Shown: positions 25,277 through 33,604 of the stretch, one piece after another | How positions within the stretch are numbered: position 1 is the stretch's first letter | Layout of the letters: every line of letters begins with the position of its first letter | From: a virus | Length of the DNA stretch: 64,000 nucleotides | IMG/VR virus record: IMGVR_UViG_3300035698_022838 | Coordinates: 98,881 to 162,880 of that record | Direction: 5' to 3' (one strand) | Program-made: the position numbers and the translations under genes | The notes under the pieces: model-generated | Database searches by the model: none | The model's input: only the letters and a program-made list of their open reading frames with translations | Told to the model about the DNA's origin: nothing

Positions 25277-25798
25277 TTATTCCTCAATATTTGAGAGTTT
25301 TAGAATATCTCTTATTTTAGAGGCTATTTCATAGTCTTCTTTACCAAGAGCTTTTTCTAACATACATCTTAAAACTGTGACTTCTGATCCTTCATTGGTT
25401 TCTTCTGGAAGAGGTTCTGCATTTATACTTGCGGCCATTCTTTGTGGTGCATAAATAACCTCTATACGAGATTCCATGCGAATATCTTCATCATTATATT
25501 CAGAATCAGTACCATCATCTAACCCAAGATCCCAATCTTGATTAAACCAAAATATCATCCATTGACCATAAACAAGTCTAGGCACATCATTATTAATAGC
25601 AAATTGGAGTAATATCTTAAGTTCATTCCTAACATCAGCTTTTGTTAACTTCTTGCTAAAAATCTTTCTTTTTAACCCTGGTATGGTCTCACTACCTTCA
25701 CCAATACCAAATTTAAACGTTTTGTGTATTTCGTAGATTGAGTTCCAATCTAAATTGCGGAGTACTTTTGTTATAAGCTTCTGAAAACCCTTTCTCAT
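25277..25798 (-). CDS. Protein with C-terminal UVR domain
   Basis: The protein has 173 residues. Residues about 137-164 (LRCMLEKALGKEDYEIASK and what follows) are a UVR motif, the helical hairpin by which UvrB binds UvrC, also found in McsA and some Clp proteins. The first 125 residues are unrecognised and include an acidic stretch DLGLDDGTDSEYNDEDIRM. A GATATATA site lies 22 bp before the start. It sits beside a UVDE-fold gene and an exonuclease, so a repair-related partner role is possible. Confidence 0.65.
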   Translation of the reverse strand: MRKGFQKLITKVLRNLDWNSIYEIHKTFKFGIGEGSETIPGLKRKIFSKKLTKADVRNELKILLQFAINNDVPRLVYGQWMIFWFNQDWDLGLDDGTDSEYNDEDIRMESRIEVIYAPQRMAASINAEPLPEETNEGSEVTVLRCMLEKALGKEDYEIASKIRDILKLSNIEE

Positions 25799-25820
25799 GT
25801 ATTTGATATATGTTGTGGTC

Positions 25821-25828
25821 TATATATC
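25821..25828 (-). promoter_or_regulatory. Candidate late promoter GATATATA
   Basis: The octamer ends 22 bp before the ATG at 25798, in the 32-bp gap after the gp62-like gene. Confidence 0.55.
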
Positions 25829-25830
25829 TA

Positions 25831-26268
25831 TTACTTTGATATGGATCGTAACTGTTCACCGATGGATTTTATCCACTTTTGATATTCTTTAGGGTAGAAA
25901 GTTTTTAGCTCATTCATTTCACGTTTAGATACCTCAAACCTTTCACATATAAACCTTTCAGTTGCTTCGTCTGGTGTATTTACTTTAGTCTTACCTTTAG
26001 TTTTGCTTTTGAGTGTTTTAGTGAATACCCAACCAGGTGTTCTTTGATATCCTTGTTTTTGTACCATAGGACTTAGGGCACTATGCCACCAATCAATTAC
26101 AGGTCTGGGAGTAATTTTTAAATGATTGAATTGATTTGCTTGTAGTGGATATTGGATAGACATGATTCTATTAATCATAAAGAAATTACGAGTCTTATCA
26201 TATTTAGATACCTTATTCCATTCCTTATCGGATTTGAATATTTGTTTTATTACGTCGAAAAGTTCCAT
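25831..26268 (-). CDS. 62: Clamp-loader small subunit (gp62-like)
   Basis: The protein has 145 residues from the ATG at 26268, just before the stop-proximal boundary of the RNase H gene; the frame opens 15 codons earlier. Family role: gp62 joins gp44 to load the sliding clamp on DNA. Seen here: FFMINRIMSIQYP near residue 27, comparable to the gp62 FMVENALSQFP segment, and ERFICERFEVSKREMNEL near 108, comparable to the gp62 LLAKRYQVNTNDA region. Its closeness to gp44 supports this. Similarity is judged by eye and is modest. Confidence 0.55.
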   Translation of the reverse strand: MELFDVIKQIFKSDKEWNKVSKYDKTRNFFMINRIMSIQYPLQANQFNHLKITPRPVIDWWHSALSPMVQKQGYQRTPGWVFTKTLKSKTKGKTKVNTPDEATERFICERFEVSKREMNELKTFYPKEYQKWIKSIGEQLRSISK

Positions 26269-26269
26269 A

Positions 26270-27406
26270 TTAAAAATTCTTAAATGGGTCAAATTGTTTA
26301 GGTGTTGCAACATTACCTGATGTCCAAGGTGTATTTTCTATAATCTTAAACCTATCTAATGTTACTACTCTATCTTCTTTAGAAAGCCCTCTTTTTAGTT
26401 CCTCTATCACGTCATCTATTACCCATCTAGGTATCACAGTTTTGTCTAACCACATTAATGTATAATTACGTAATAAATTTTGTATTAGTTTTTCTCTATT
26501 TTCAGTGCTGTCAATTGCTTTCAATACTCTTAGTGAAACCCCAGAAACCCACTTTAGAAACTCGTCATTCTTTATTAATTCAATAAAATCAACATCTCGC
26601 CAATCAGAATTATCCATAGCTTCCATGACTTTATCAGATTTTGATGGAGTCATTCTAGTAACTTTTTCCTTTTCTTTTATTACCTCAACAGATTCCCAAA
26701 CACTAGGTACAGTATCCCCTTTATCCCCAAGTAGCATTTTCTCAAATATAAACGTTCGGTGATTAACTTCTTGTATAGTAAGATTATTTGAGAATTTTTT
26801 TAACTTCTCTCTGTCAAGATCCATTACATCACCCATATTAAAAACACTAGCAACACTAGATTTATTAAGATATCTTTTCTCCCAATCCTTAGGTACAGTT
26901 AATAAATTATTTTTAGAATTATTACTCCATACAACTGTCCAATTATCACCCTTCCATTTTGCTAACTGGTGTAAATCTCTATCACCAGTTATAATTATAC
27001 AATCTTCACCTTTACTATTAAAGTAATCTGCCCAGAAATATAATAGATCATCACCCTCTGCACCATTTACTTTTGAATGTATGAATCCCATCGTTTCTAG
27101 GTGTTCAGTATATGACGAAAGTAAACTATAAAAGATCGACCAATCTCCTGTACGCTCACCGCTTTTATATCCGCCTTCTTCTATTTCAACATCCTTTCTC
27201 CAACTTTTGCTATCTGAGGTAAATATTGATCTTCCTCCTGTTGGTAATTTCTTAAGTGCAGCACATAAATCGGTGCTTATCTTTTGTATAAACAGTGATT
27301 GATCACCAGTAGTTTCCAACACCTCTGCTGGGTCTTTTCCATAGCCACCAAATACTCCAAAGGTCTTGTGAAAAATATAGTTCCCATCGCTGCACACATT
27401 TATCAT
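26270..27406 (-). CDS. rnh: RNase H / 5'-3' flap exonuclease (T4 rnh-like)
   Basis: The protein has 378 residues from the ATG at 27406; the longer frame would overlap 27474-27983. MINVCSDGNYIFHKTF gives the first metal-binding Asp (D7). FTSDSKSWRKD near 62-72, GAEGDDLLYFWADYF at 115-129 and IITGDRDLHQL at 138-148 are the remaining acidic motifs of the FEN/5'-nuclease family. In T4 this enzyme removes RNA primers from lagging-strand fragments. It lies directly before the gp62-like gene. Confidence 0.85.
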   Translation of the reverse strand: MINVCSDGNYIFHKTFGVFGGYGKDPAEVLETTGDQSLFIQKISTDLCAALKKLPTGGRSIFTSDSKSWRKDVEIEEGGYKSGERTGDWSIFYSLLSSYTEHLETMGFIHSKVNGAEGDDLLYFWADYFNSKGEDCIIITGDRDLHQLAKWKGDNWTVVWSNNSKNNLLTVPKDWEKRYLNKSSVASVFNMGDVMDLDREKLKKFSNNLTIQEVNHRTFIFEKMLLGDKGDTVPSVWESVEVIKEKEKVTRMTPSKSDKVMEAMDNSDWRDVDFIELIKNDEFLKWVSGVSLRVLKAIDSTENREKLIQNLLRNYTLMWLDKTVIPRWVIDDVIEELKRGLSKEDRVVTLDRFKIIENTPWTSGNVATPKQFDPFKNF

Positions 27407-27473
27407 AATTTTAAGTTTTATCTCTTTGCAATTATTTATTCCACTATTATTCCTTCCAATTTTTATTAATCGT

Positions 27474-27983
27474 TTACTGTAAATAAATTTCACCACCAAA
27501 TAAAGAAGCAAGTTTTACAATCTTCACATCAAGTTCTTCTAATCCCTCTGCATTAGGAATTACAAAATCTGAATACTCCCAAATGTTTATATCAAAACTA
27601 TCTTCCGGTTCTAATGGTTTTCTATAATCATACACACCAATAATTAAATCAAATATCTTTTGATCTTTACATGCATTTATTTCCCTACCAGACCGCATAC
27701 CAACATACATATCGTTAATTTGCACCATTTCCTTAGCTAATCTAGCACCATCATCTTTGTTATATTCACAAATCATATCATGCCATTCAGCTCTATGGTT
27801 TGACCTATCCTCGTAGCATTCCTCAAATGATCCATAACCATAAACATGTTTCAATCTATTATAAATAAATATCCCTGCACATGCCATTGAACTTGAATTA
27901 AACGACAAACCATAATGTTTGCTTATCATTTCAGCTACTGTATCTTTACCATGTCTCCCATGACCTAAAATTAAAATTTTCAT
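27474..27983 (-). CDS. Deoxynucleoside monophosphate kinase-like protein
   Basis: The protein has 169 residues. MKILILGHGRHGKDTVAEMI begins with a strand and a Walker A-type loop (GHGRHGKDT at 7-15), the form seen in T4 gp1-like dNMP kinases. A later MRSGREINACK resembles the nucleotide-contact region, and the C-terminus forms a strand/helix pair. It would phosphorylate dNMPs for phage DNA synthesis. It sits between the clamp loader and RNase H genes. The exact substrate is not visible. Confidence 0.7.
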   Translation of the reverse strand: MKILILGHGRHGKDTVAEMISKHYGLSFNSSSMACAGIFIYNRLKHVYGYGSFEECYEDRSNHRAEWHDMICEYNKDDGARLAKEMVQINDMYVGMRSGREINACKDQKIFDLIIGVYDYRKPLEPEDSFDINIWEYSDFVIPNAEGLEELDVKIVKLASLFGGEIYLQ

Positions 27984-27984
27984 A

Positions 27985-28281
27985 TTATTCAGGGTTTAAT
28001 TGGGTTTCTTCAATCTCATCAAATCTTTCTTTTGCTTTTTCGAATGAGTGCATAGACCAAGCCCATTTACCAAAGTCCTCGTTACCTGGAAATATTTCTC
28101 TTTCGTTCAATTGAATACCAAAAAGAACTTTTGGTTTGTCAATTTTTCTTTTGAAAACCTCCCATGCCCATGTACGTCCATCCTCTTTATCTGTCTGCTC
28201 ATAAATCATTGCTTTTTCCCCTCTTAAAGCAAGTTTATACAAAAATCCATTTTTGCTAATTTCTTTTTCGAGTAATTCCAT
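27985..28281 (-). CDS. Hypothetical protein
   Basis: The protein has 98 residues, with alternating strand-like segments (FLYKLALRGEKAMIYEQTD; RTWAWEVFKRKI) and an acidic helical C-terminus. Its ATG overlaps the stop of the gp44 gene by one base (TAATG). No family is recognised; position suggests a replication-region accessory protein. Confidence 0.6.
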   Translation of the reverse strand: MELLEKEISKNGFLYKLALRGEKAMIYEQTDKEDGRTWAWEVFKRKIDKPKVLFGIQLNEREIFPGNEDFGKWAWSMHSFEKAKERFDEIEETQLNPE

Positions 28282-29228
28282 TATGCTATTAGTTTTTGTA
28301 AATTAAACATTAAAGCTAATAAACTGACAACCGGGTCTATCACTACTTGTCTTTGTGCTTGATGCTCAGCAACCAATACTGCTACAGCTGGTATAATCTT
28401 AGCATGGTCTGGTTTATTCTTGATTATCCAATTGATAAACTCGTCACCAAGTGCTGACATTACATCATCAACCTTTGATGAATATTGGCCAACTATAGTC
28501 TGATAATTAAGAATTGGATTTTTAGGACCAAACATCATCTTATATACATCTTCGTACGACCATCCGGAGTCGCGTACTCGAGAAATATCAATATTCTTTA
28601 TACCTTCAATTACCCATGCTTGTATTCTATTTAAAGCAGATCTCATATCAGGAAAATATTCCTTCTGGAATTCAGCAATCGAGTCTTCATCTATAGTAAT
28701 CCCAAGTTTACCAAGTATTAATTTTACTCTATCACTCCAATCTTTCTTTAGTAGTTCTTCCTCTTCTGTTGTAATTGGATCAAAATTAATAACTTCAAAT
28801 CTACTTTGAATTGCTTCAGGTACTTTATTAATCCAATTACAAGTAGCAATAAATCTTGTATTTCCTGCAAACTTCTCGATTGTACCTCTTAGGGCTTTAT
28901 AAAACTGATCTGATGCACCATCAAACTCATCTAGTACTACAACTTTCTTTGATGACTTACCATCCATGATGCTAACAGTTGAACAAAAGGCGTTTACCTT
29001 ACTTCTTATCGTCTCTACTGAGCTTTCGTCTGATACGTTGATGAATATGTGGGGTAAATCATTTGATAAAATTTTGGATAGTGTAGTCTTGCCACAGCCA
29101 GGGGATCCTGCCAATAAGATATTCTGGTTTAATCCTTTATCTTGGAAAAGCACACGTATCCTATGAGGAAGGATCATATGCTTAATTTCTTTTGGTCTTA
29201 ATTTTTCCGTAAGGAGTTGATCTATCAT
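28281..29228 (-). CDS. 44: Sliding-clamp loader ATPase (gp44-like)
   Basis: The protein has 315 residues from the ATG at 29228, close to T4 gp44 (319). It starts MIDQLLTEKLRPKEIKHMIL, then Walker A GSPGCGKTT at 41-49 and Walker B VVVLDEFDG at 96-104. Next come the sensor-1 segment RFIATCNWINKV and the SRF/Arg-finger segment AIQSRFEVINFD. With gp62 it opens the sliding clamp onto primer-template DNA. A terminator hairpin abuts its start, so it probably has its own promoter or is read through. Confidence 0.92.
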   Translation of the reverse strand: MIDQLLTEKLRPKEIKHMILPHRIRVLFQDKGLNQNILLAGSPGCGKTTLSKILSNDLPHIFINVSDESSVETIRSKVNAFCSTVSIMDGKSSKKVVVLDEFDGASDQFYKALRGTIEKFAGNTRFIATCNWINKVPEAIQSRFEVINFDPITTEEEELLKKDWSDRVKLILGKLGITIDEDSIAEFQKEYFPDMRSALNRIQAWVIEGIKNIDISRVRDSGWSYEDVYKMMFGPKNPILNYQTIVGQYSSKVDDVMSALGDEFINWIIKNKPDHAKIIPAVAVLVAEHQAQRQVVIDPVVSLLALMFNLQKLIA

Positions 29229-29263
29229 AAAAATGCCTTTTATCTTTTTATAGACAAAAGGCA
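29229..29263 (-). terminator. Probable terminator before gp44-like gene
   Basis: An 8-bp stem of TGCCTTTT (29234-29241) with its complement (29256-29263) encloses a partly paired loop and is followed on the minus strand by TTTTT just before the gp44 ATG. It would end or attenuate transcripts from 29291-29638. Confidence 0.65.
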
Positions 29264-29290
29264 CTTTAGTTTCTCAAATTACAATGTATA

Positions 29291-29638
29291 TTATCTTATA
29301 TAATCCTCAATCTCATTACGTAAATCTATCTTAAGACCAAAGAATAAATTATAACCAACTATTTTGAATCGAAAATCTATAATATTTCGGAGTGAATTTT
29401 CATCGGTTGGTAACCATATACTCTCATCGAAAGTAATATGCCAATCAGTAACCATGTCTCTAATTAATTTCAGATCAAAGACCGCTGAAACAGCTTCCTT
29501 ATATGCATCCGGTCCTTTTTTCTGAATTATAGGTATGTTATGAAAAGCTCTCAGAATAAGATTATCAATTACGTATCTCTTAGTGATGTGTAATGGTGTA
29601 AAGTGAACTGATTTTTTATATTTAGTTAATTCTTTCAT
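29291..29638 (-). CDS. Hypothetical protein
   Basis: The protein has 115 residues and is mixed helical/beta. Notable segments are KSVHFTPLHITKRYVIDNLI at the start and VGYNLFFGLKIDLRNEIEDY at the end. It lies 5 bp after the Cys-rich small gene and is followed by a hairpin terminator. No family is recognised. Confidence 0.6.
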   Translation of the reverse strand: MKELTKYKKSVHFTPLHITKRYVIDNLILRAFHNIPIIQKKGPDAYKEAVSAVFDLKLIRDMVTDWHITFDESIWLPTDENSLRNIIDFRFKIVGYNLFFGLKIDLRNEIEDYIR

Positions 29639-29643
29639 ACCCT

Positions 29644-29871
29644 TTAATTAAAAGTTTCGGTCATTAATTGTAAACATGCTTTGCACATTATAATAACATT
29701 ACTACCTAAAACATCAGTAAAATGAGCACAAGGTTTTTTTTCATCACAACAATCACAAATATGAGGTTGGTCAGCTCCGTCAGTATACAATAGACCAACC
29801 TTTCTTATCTCTTGCCCATTTGGACCTATACCTGTAGCATCATACAAATTATCTATTGTGAAATTCTTCAT
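29644..29871 (-). CDS. Small Cys-rich zinc-binding protein
   Basis: The protein has 75 residues. ICDCCDEKKPCAHF (residues about 38-51) and IIMCKACLQL near 61-70 supply several Cys plus a His, consistent with a treble-clef or zinc-ribbon site. The N-terminal half (GQEIRKVGLLYTDG) is strand-like. It may bind nucleic acid or protein; no specific family is recognised. Confidence 0.6.
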   Translation of the reverse strand: MKNFTIDNLYDATGIGPNGQEIRKVGLLYTDGADQPHICDCCDEKKPCAHFTDVLGSNVIIMCKACLQLMTETFN

Positions 29872-29878
29872 GTGGCAT

Positions 29879-30094
29879 TTATTTAAAATTCTTTATCGCT
29901 TGATCAATACCTAATGCCATATCACAGTTTGCAACTTCTTTTAGTTTATCCGCAATCATATACAGTCCTTCAGGTCCATATTTATTTAATAATGCATCAT
30001 AATCAACTGCACTATTAATCATTGCTTTCATTGCTTCTTTATTAACTTTACGTTTCTCTTTAAATTCAAGAAGTTTCTTTTTATCTATTGCCAT
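29879..30094 (-). CDS. Hypothetical small helical protein
   Basis: The protein has 71 residues from the ATG at 30094 (MAIDKKKLLEFKEKRKVNK); the frame opens further upstream but would overlap the previous gene extensively. It is basic at the N-terminus and helical throughout. Its start lies 14 bp inside the end of 30081-30368, implying coupling. No family is recognised. Confidence 0.6.
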   Translation of the reverse strand: MAIDKKKLLEFKEKRKVNKEAMKAMINSAVDYDALLNKYGPEGLYMIADKLKEVANCDMALGIDQAIKNFK

Positions 30095-30368
30095 TTTTTC
30101 CTCCAAAAATATCACCAAAACTATCAAATATATTATTATCCTTAAATGTATCACCAAAAAGATTATTAAAGAGCTTTTCATTTGACTCATCGGTGCATTT
30201 ATGTATTACAAGTCTATGAAAATTTTCATATTTCTTTTTCAAAAATTCCTCAAATGAACATTTAGCATCTAATTCATTAATCTTATTCTTAGCTCTAGTT
30301 TCTCCAGTTTTTACTATAGCATTATTTTTATCATATATTGTGTAGACAATTAAAAAAGTCTTATTCAT
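30081..30368 (-). CDS. Hypothetical protein
   Basis: The protein has 95 residues. The N-terminal MNKTFLIVYTIYDKNNAIVK is strand-like, and the C-terminal 35 residues are Phe/Gly/Asp/Asn-rich (FGDTFKDNNIFDSFGDIFGG). This tail could be a flexible protein-binding segment. No family is recognised. Confidence 0.55.
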   Translation of the reverse strand: MNKTFLIVYTIYDKNNAIVKTGETRAKNKINELDAKCSFEEFLKKKYENFHRLVIHKCTDESNEKLFNNLFGDTFKDNNIFDSFGDIFGGKNGNR

Positions 30369-30378
30369 TTGATCGGCT

Positions 30379-30510
30379 TTATAAAAAAATTATTAATGCG
30401 ATTGCTACAGCAATCATTACCATCCAGAACATGAGTCTTGGGCTACAAGGCCAACCAATATCCCATTGATTTTTTGTGGTTATATTTAACCAATTTTCTT
30501 TCCAATTCAT
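30379..30510 (-). CDS. Small single-pass membrane protein (43 aa)
   Basis: A 43-residue frame starts at an ATG at 30510, 10 bp after the ligase stop. It has a polar, Trp-rich N-terminus (MNWKENWLNITTKN), a Cys-Ser-Pro turn, then a single hydrophobic segment (MFWMVMIAVAIALIIFL) to the stop. It fills the gap 30369-30520. TATAAATA overlaps the ligase stop at 30522-30529 and could promote it. Small phage membrane peptides often act on the host envelope, but no role can be assigned. Confidence 0.55.
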   Translation of the reverse strand: MNWKENWLNITTKNQWDIGWPCSPRLMFWMVMIAVAIALIIFL

Positions 30511-30520
30511 ATTACGTATT

Positions 30521-31876
30521 TTATTTATAATCTAATCCAGATAAATCATCTGCTTCTGTTTTATCGTTACGTATATCAATAAGTCTCGGTAGGAATAAAC
30601 TCTTGTTCCCATGCTTATCCATGATCGGTTCGTTATATTGTGCAGCAATAATTCGACCAATATATGAATCTGGATCTTTACTTATTGTTTGTAATTCAAG
30701 ATCTGTAAAACCAGAGCCAACATTTACCTTCATTGTCCCTGATGCGTCAGTGGTATTAAATCCACCAATTAAACCTTCTCTTTTACCCTCGCCAGCATAC
30801 CAACCAGTAATAATAAGATCGCAATCAACAACTTCTTTCATTTTGATCCAATTCTTACTTCTCTTACATTCATATAGATGGTTGTTCTTAACAATAACCC
30901 CTTCACCACCACTAGCTACGATTTTATCATAAATAGTAAGAATTTCTTCCATTGAATGAACTACCCATTGTTCTCCGAGTTTAACTTTAGAGTCTGAAGG
31001 TAAATCACCTAATACTCTTTCAAGGTTTTCTCTACGTTCAAGATACCAGGTTTCGCCTATCTTATTTTCGAGTGTTTTATTATCATCAATATCAAATACA
31101 TTGAATAAGAATCCTTCATCAATATCAACAGGAGCAGTTCCTTTTAGAATTTTTGTTACCTTACCTGAAACAGATTTACGATTATAATCAGTTAATTCAC
31201 CATCAAAGAAAACATCTTTTAGGTTATGTTTAAGAGCAATTGCTTTTAGTTCTGCTGAAATGTTGGAGAGTCTGGTTGGATCAATTACATTAAATGCTCT
31301 GGTATAGAAAAGAAATTCGCCCATGTCGTCCATACGTGCGACCACACGAACACCATCATATTTATTCTCGCAATAATATATTTCCCATTCTTCTAATCTA
31401 GCAGGATCAGCATCTGCTATCATAAGAGATGGGTTTGGGATTTCTTCGCGTTTTAAAGATTTATTAATAAGTTTTGCGCCAACACCAATATTCATATTCT
31501 TGGTTAAGATCTTCATAAGCATCTTGCGAAGTTCTAAATCTTCTTCGTCTGTCATGTCAAACGACTTAAAAGAATAACTAAGTAAGTTAGTAGCTCTTTC
31601 TCTTAATGAACTATTAGCAGCTTTCGCTATCTTTAATTCTTCAACCAATATAGTAAATTTTTCCCAAAATAATTTAGGGGCACGTAGATAATCTTCACTA
31701 ACCTCTGGCATTTCGAGTTTATTCAATTTTGTGGTTACGAAAGGATTCCAACCAACATCAAATAAATATAGAAGCTCCGGTGTTTCGTTCTCCTTAATAA
31801 GTTGGGATTTTACTTTCTGTGATCCATTACCAGTGGCTTTTTCTAATTTGATAAGGGTTTTAAGTTCATTCAGCAT
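30521..31876 (-). CDS. 30: ATP-dependent DNA ligase (gp30-like)
   Basis: The protein has 451 residues; T4 gp30 has 487. The adenylated Lys lies in ENKYDGVRV (K172), the K-x-DG-x-R motif I. FFDGELTDYN is motif III, GEGVIVKN motif IV and NWIKMKE motif V; an OB-fold domain follows. It seals nicks in replication and repair. The helical N-terminal domain (1-160) is as in T4-type ligases. Confidence 0.92.
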   Translation of the reverse strand: MLNELKTLIKLEKATGNGSQKVKSQLIKENETPELLYLFDVGWNPFVTTKLNKLEMPEVSEDYLRAPKLFWEKFTILVEELKIAKAANSSLRERATNLLSYSFKSFDMTDEEDLELRKMLMKILTKNMNIGVGAKLINKSLKREEIPNPSLMIADADPARLEEWEIYYCENKYDGVRVVARMDDMGEFLFYTRAFNVIDPTRLSNISAELKAIALKHNLKDVFFDGELTDYNRKSVSGKVTKILKGTAPVDIDEGFLFNVFDIDDNKTLENKIGETWYLERRENLERVLGDLPSDSKVKLGEQWVVHSMEEILTIYDKIVASGGEGVIVKNNHLYECKRSKNWIKMKEVVDCDLIITGWYAGEGKREGLIGGFNTTDASGTMKVNVGSGFTDLELQTISKDPDSYIGRIIAAQYNEPIMDKHGNKSLFLPRLIDIRNDKTEADDLSGLDYK

Positions 31877-31977
31877 ACTGTATAGTTTTTATTTAATACA
31901 AAGATAATGAATCTTATCGTTATAAAAAAACTATAGTCCTAAATAATCACTATATTTCCACATATTAAAGCTTATTT

Positions 31978-33591
31978 TTAAAGAGTAAATCCACCTCCAC
32001 CATCTGCAGGGGCATCGCTTTTTCCTTCCCCTTCTTCACCTCCGCCTTCTTTAGCAGCTTGTTTCTCTTCGAGTTTCTTATATTGTTCGTTCTTTTGATA
32101 TTCGTCTCTTGTCATACCTAAGAATCTTTTAATAAGGAATTCTTTATCAAAATAAGGTACTTCTTCCTCTCCCACTTTTTGTCTTAATTCACCTAAAGAA
32201 TTTATAAACTCGCTTTTCTTATTATAATTTCTTAGCTTAATAAGTCTTTCGAATTCATTTTCTCTTACGTAATTTAAACCAAGATTAGTTTTAAATGATC
32301 TATCTTTGGCTAATTCTGGATAATCAAGACACATTTGTATATAAAGTGGTTTGATTAATAATTCTTGGAATATGGAGCGAAGTCTACTCAAGAATTTCTC
32401 ATATCTAATCTCGTCTCTTTCTAATTGGTCTATAGAGATCTGATAGTTAGCTGGAGTTCCACCTTTGAATGCAAATCTAGCATAAGGTAATTTAGAATCC
32501 ATTTTTAGTTTATTAAAGAAGTAAAGGACATTTTCCATAACATTGAAATCTGGACCATTAGGATCAAGAGTTTCAATCTGGGGTGATTGTCCATCTTTTT
32601 CAGGAAAAAGGTAGTTTTTATAAAATTGTACCTTAGGTCTTCCATTAACAGTTAATTCACCAGATGTATCATTCAATTCAATATCTTCCTTGTATATTGA
32701 CATTAATTGTCCTAATGTCTGCATACCTTTTTGTGCTGATTGGCTACCTATAGGAATTATAAACTTTAATCTATATGATGCATTCATAACATTCCAGATT
32801 ACCCTGGTGTTTTCCATTATTCGTAGAATGTTATAAGATCTAATTAATCTTTCAATGTAACTTACTCTAGAAACTGTATTACCTTTAGCATAGGACAGGT
32901 AAATTACTTGCTCATCCTTAAGTTTACGAGTCATTTTTACATCATCCGGATACTGAACCCATATTTGAGAATATTCTCCATTTGGTTGTAATTCTGTTGA
33001 TGGTTGTAATGATGTTGCATCTAATTCCTTAAACCCGACCACTTTTTTACCACTTGTATCATATACAATCTCAAATGCTAAGAACCCATCGATAAGAAAC
33101 TGTCTAAAATATTGCCAACCTAAAACACCTTGTTGGAATCCAAATAGCATATAAATATATTTGAATGTATCCTGGACTTTCTCTAATATTTCTGGTTTTA
33201 AATCAGTATCAGAAAGCGAAGGTCTACCGTAAACATTCTTTGTATCATAATTTATGCTATCATCAGCAAGCGTATCTAATATAAAATCAATTTCACCATT
33301 CAACGAAAACTTTCTCAGAAAATCTCTTTTTCCTAAATAGTCCTTGTCAAAATATGCTATATACTTTCTTATCTTGGTATCTTGGTAGCCCAATGTCCAG
33401 AAAAACGCATCTTTATTTGCTGTAGTACTTCCTTGCTCCCCTACGTAACTTGCCTCTGTTGCACCAATAGCTTGGGAGTTTCTGATGACCATGTCATCAT
33501 ACTTCATGCCAAATCTACCAATTTTATTAAGGTTCCTATAAAGTGTACCAAGGAACGATTTTTCTGCTATATTATCTAAAAATCCAGCCAT
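31978..33591 (-). CDS. 20: Portal protein, copy B (gp20-like)
   Basis: The protein has 537 residues, close to T4 gp20 (524). It shares with its upstream neighbour long blocks such as DMVIRNSQAIGATEA, YIAYFDKDYLGKRDFLRKF, YFRQFLIDGFLAFEIVYD and QVIYLSYAKGNTVSRVSYIERLIR. Portals form the dodecameric ring through which DNA enters and leaves the head. Its C-terminus ends in a Gly/Glu-rich tail. It starts 13 bp after copy A, so both should be translated from one message. Confidence 0.9.
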   Translation of the reverse strand: MAGFLDNIAEKSFLGTLYRNLNKIGRFGMKYDDMVIRNSQAIGATEASYVGEQGSTTANKDAFFWTLGYQDTKIRKYIAYFDKDYLGKRDFLRKFSLNGEIDFILDTLADDSINYDTKNVYGRPSLSDTDLKPEILEKVQDTFKYIYMLFGFQQGVLGWQYFRQFLIDGFLAFEIVYDTSGKKVVGFKELDATSLQPSTELQPNGEYSQIWVQYPDDVKMTRKLKDEQVIYLSYAKGNTVSRVSYIERLIRSYNILRIMENTRVIWNVMNASYRLKFIIPIGSQSAQKGMQTLGQLMSIYKEDIELNDTSGELTVNGRPKVQFYKNYLFPEKDGQSPQIETLDPNGPDFNVMENVLYFFNKLKMDSKLPYARFAFKGGTPANYQISIDQLERDEIRYEKFLSRLRSIFQELLIKPLYIQMCLDYPELAKDRSFKTNLGLNYVRENEFERLIKLRNYNKKSEFINSLGELRQKVGEEEVPYFDKEFLIKRFLGMTRDEYQKNEQYKKLEEKQAAKEGGGEEGEGKSDAPADGGGGFTL

Positions 33592-33604
33592 TTATTTATT
33601 TATT

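Noticed and set aside
30369-30520. Possible tRNA or structured RNA in the gap after ligase
   Set aside because: A 43-codon membrane peptide frame accounts for the gap and no cloverleaf was seen.
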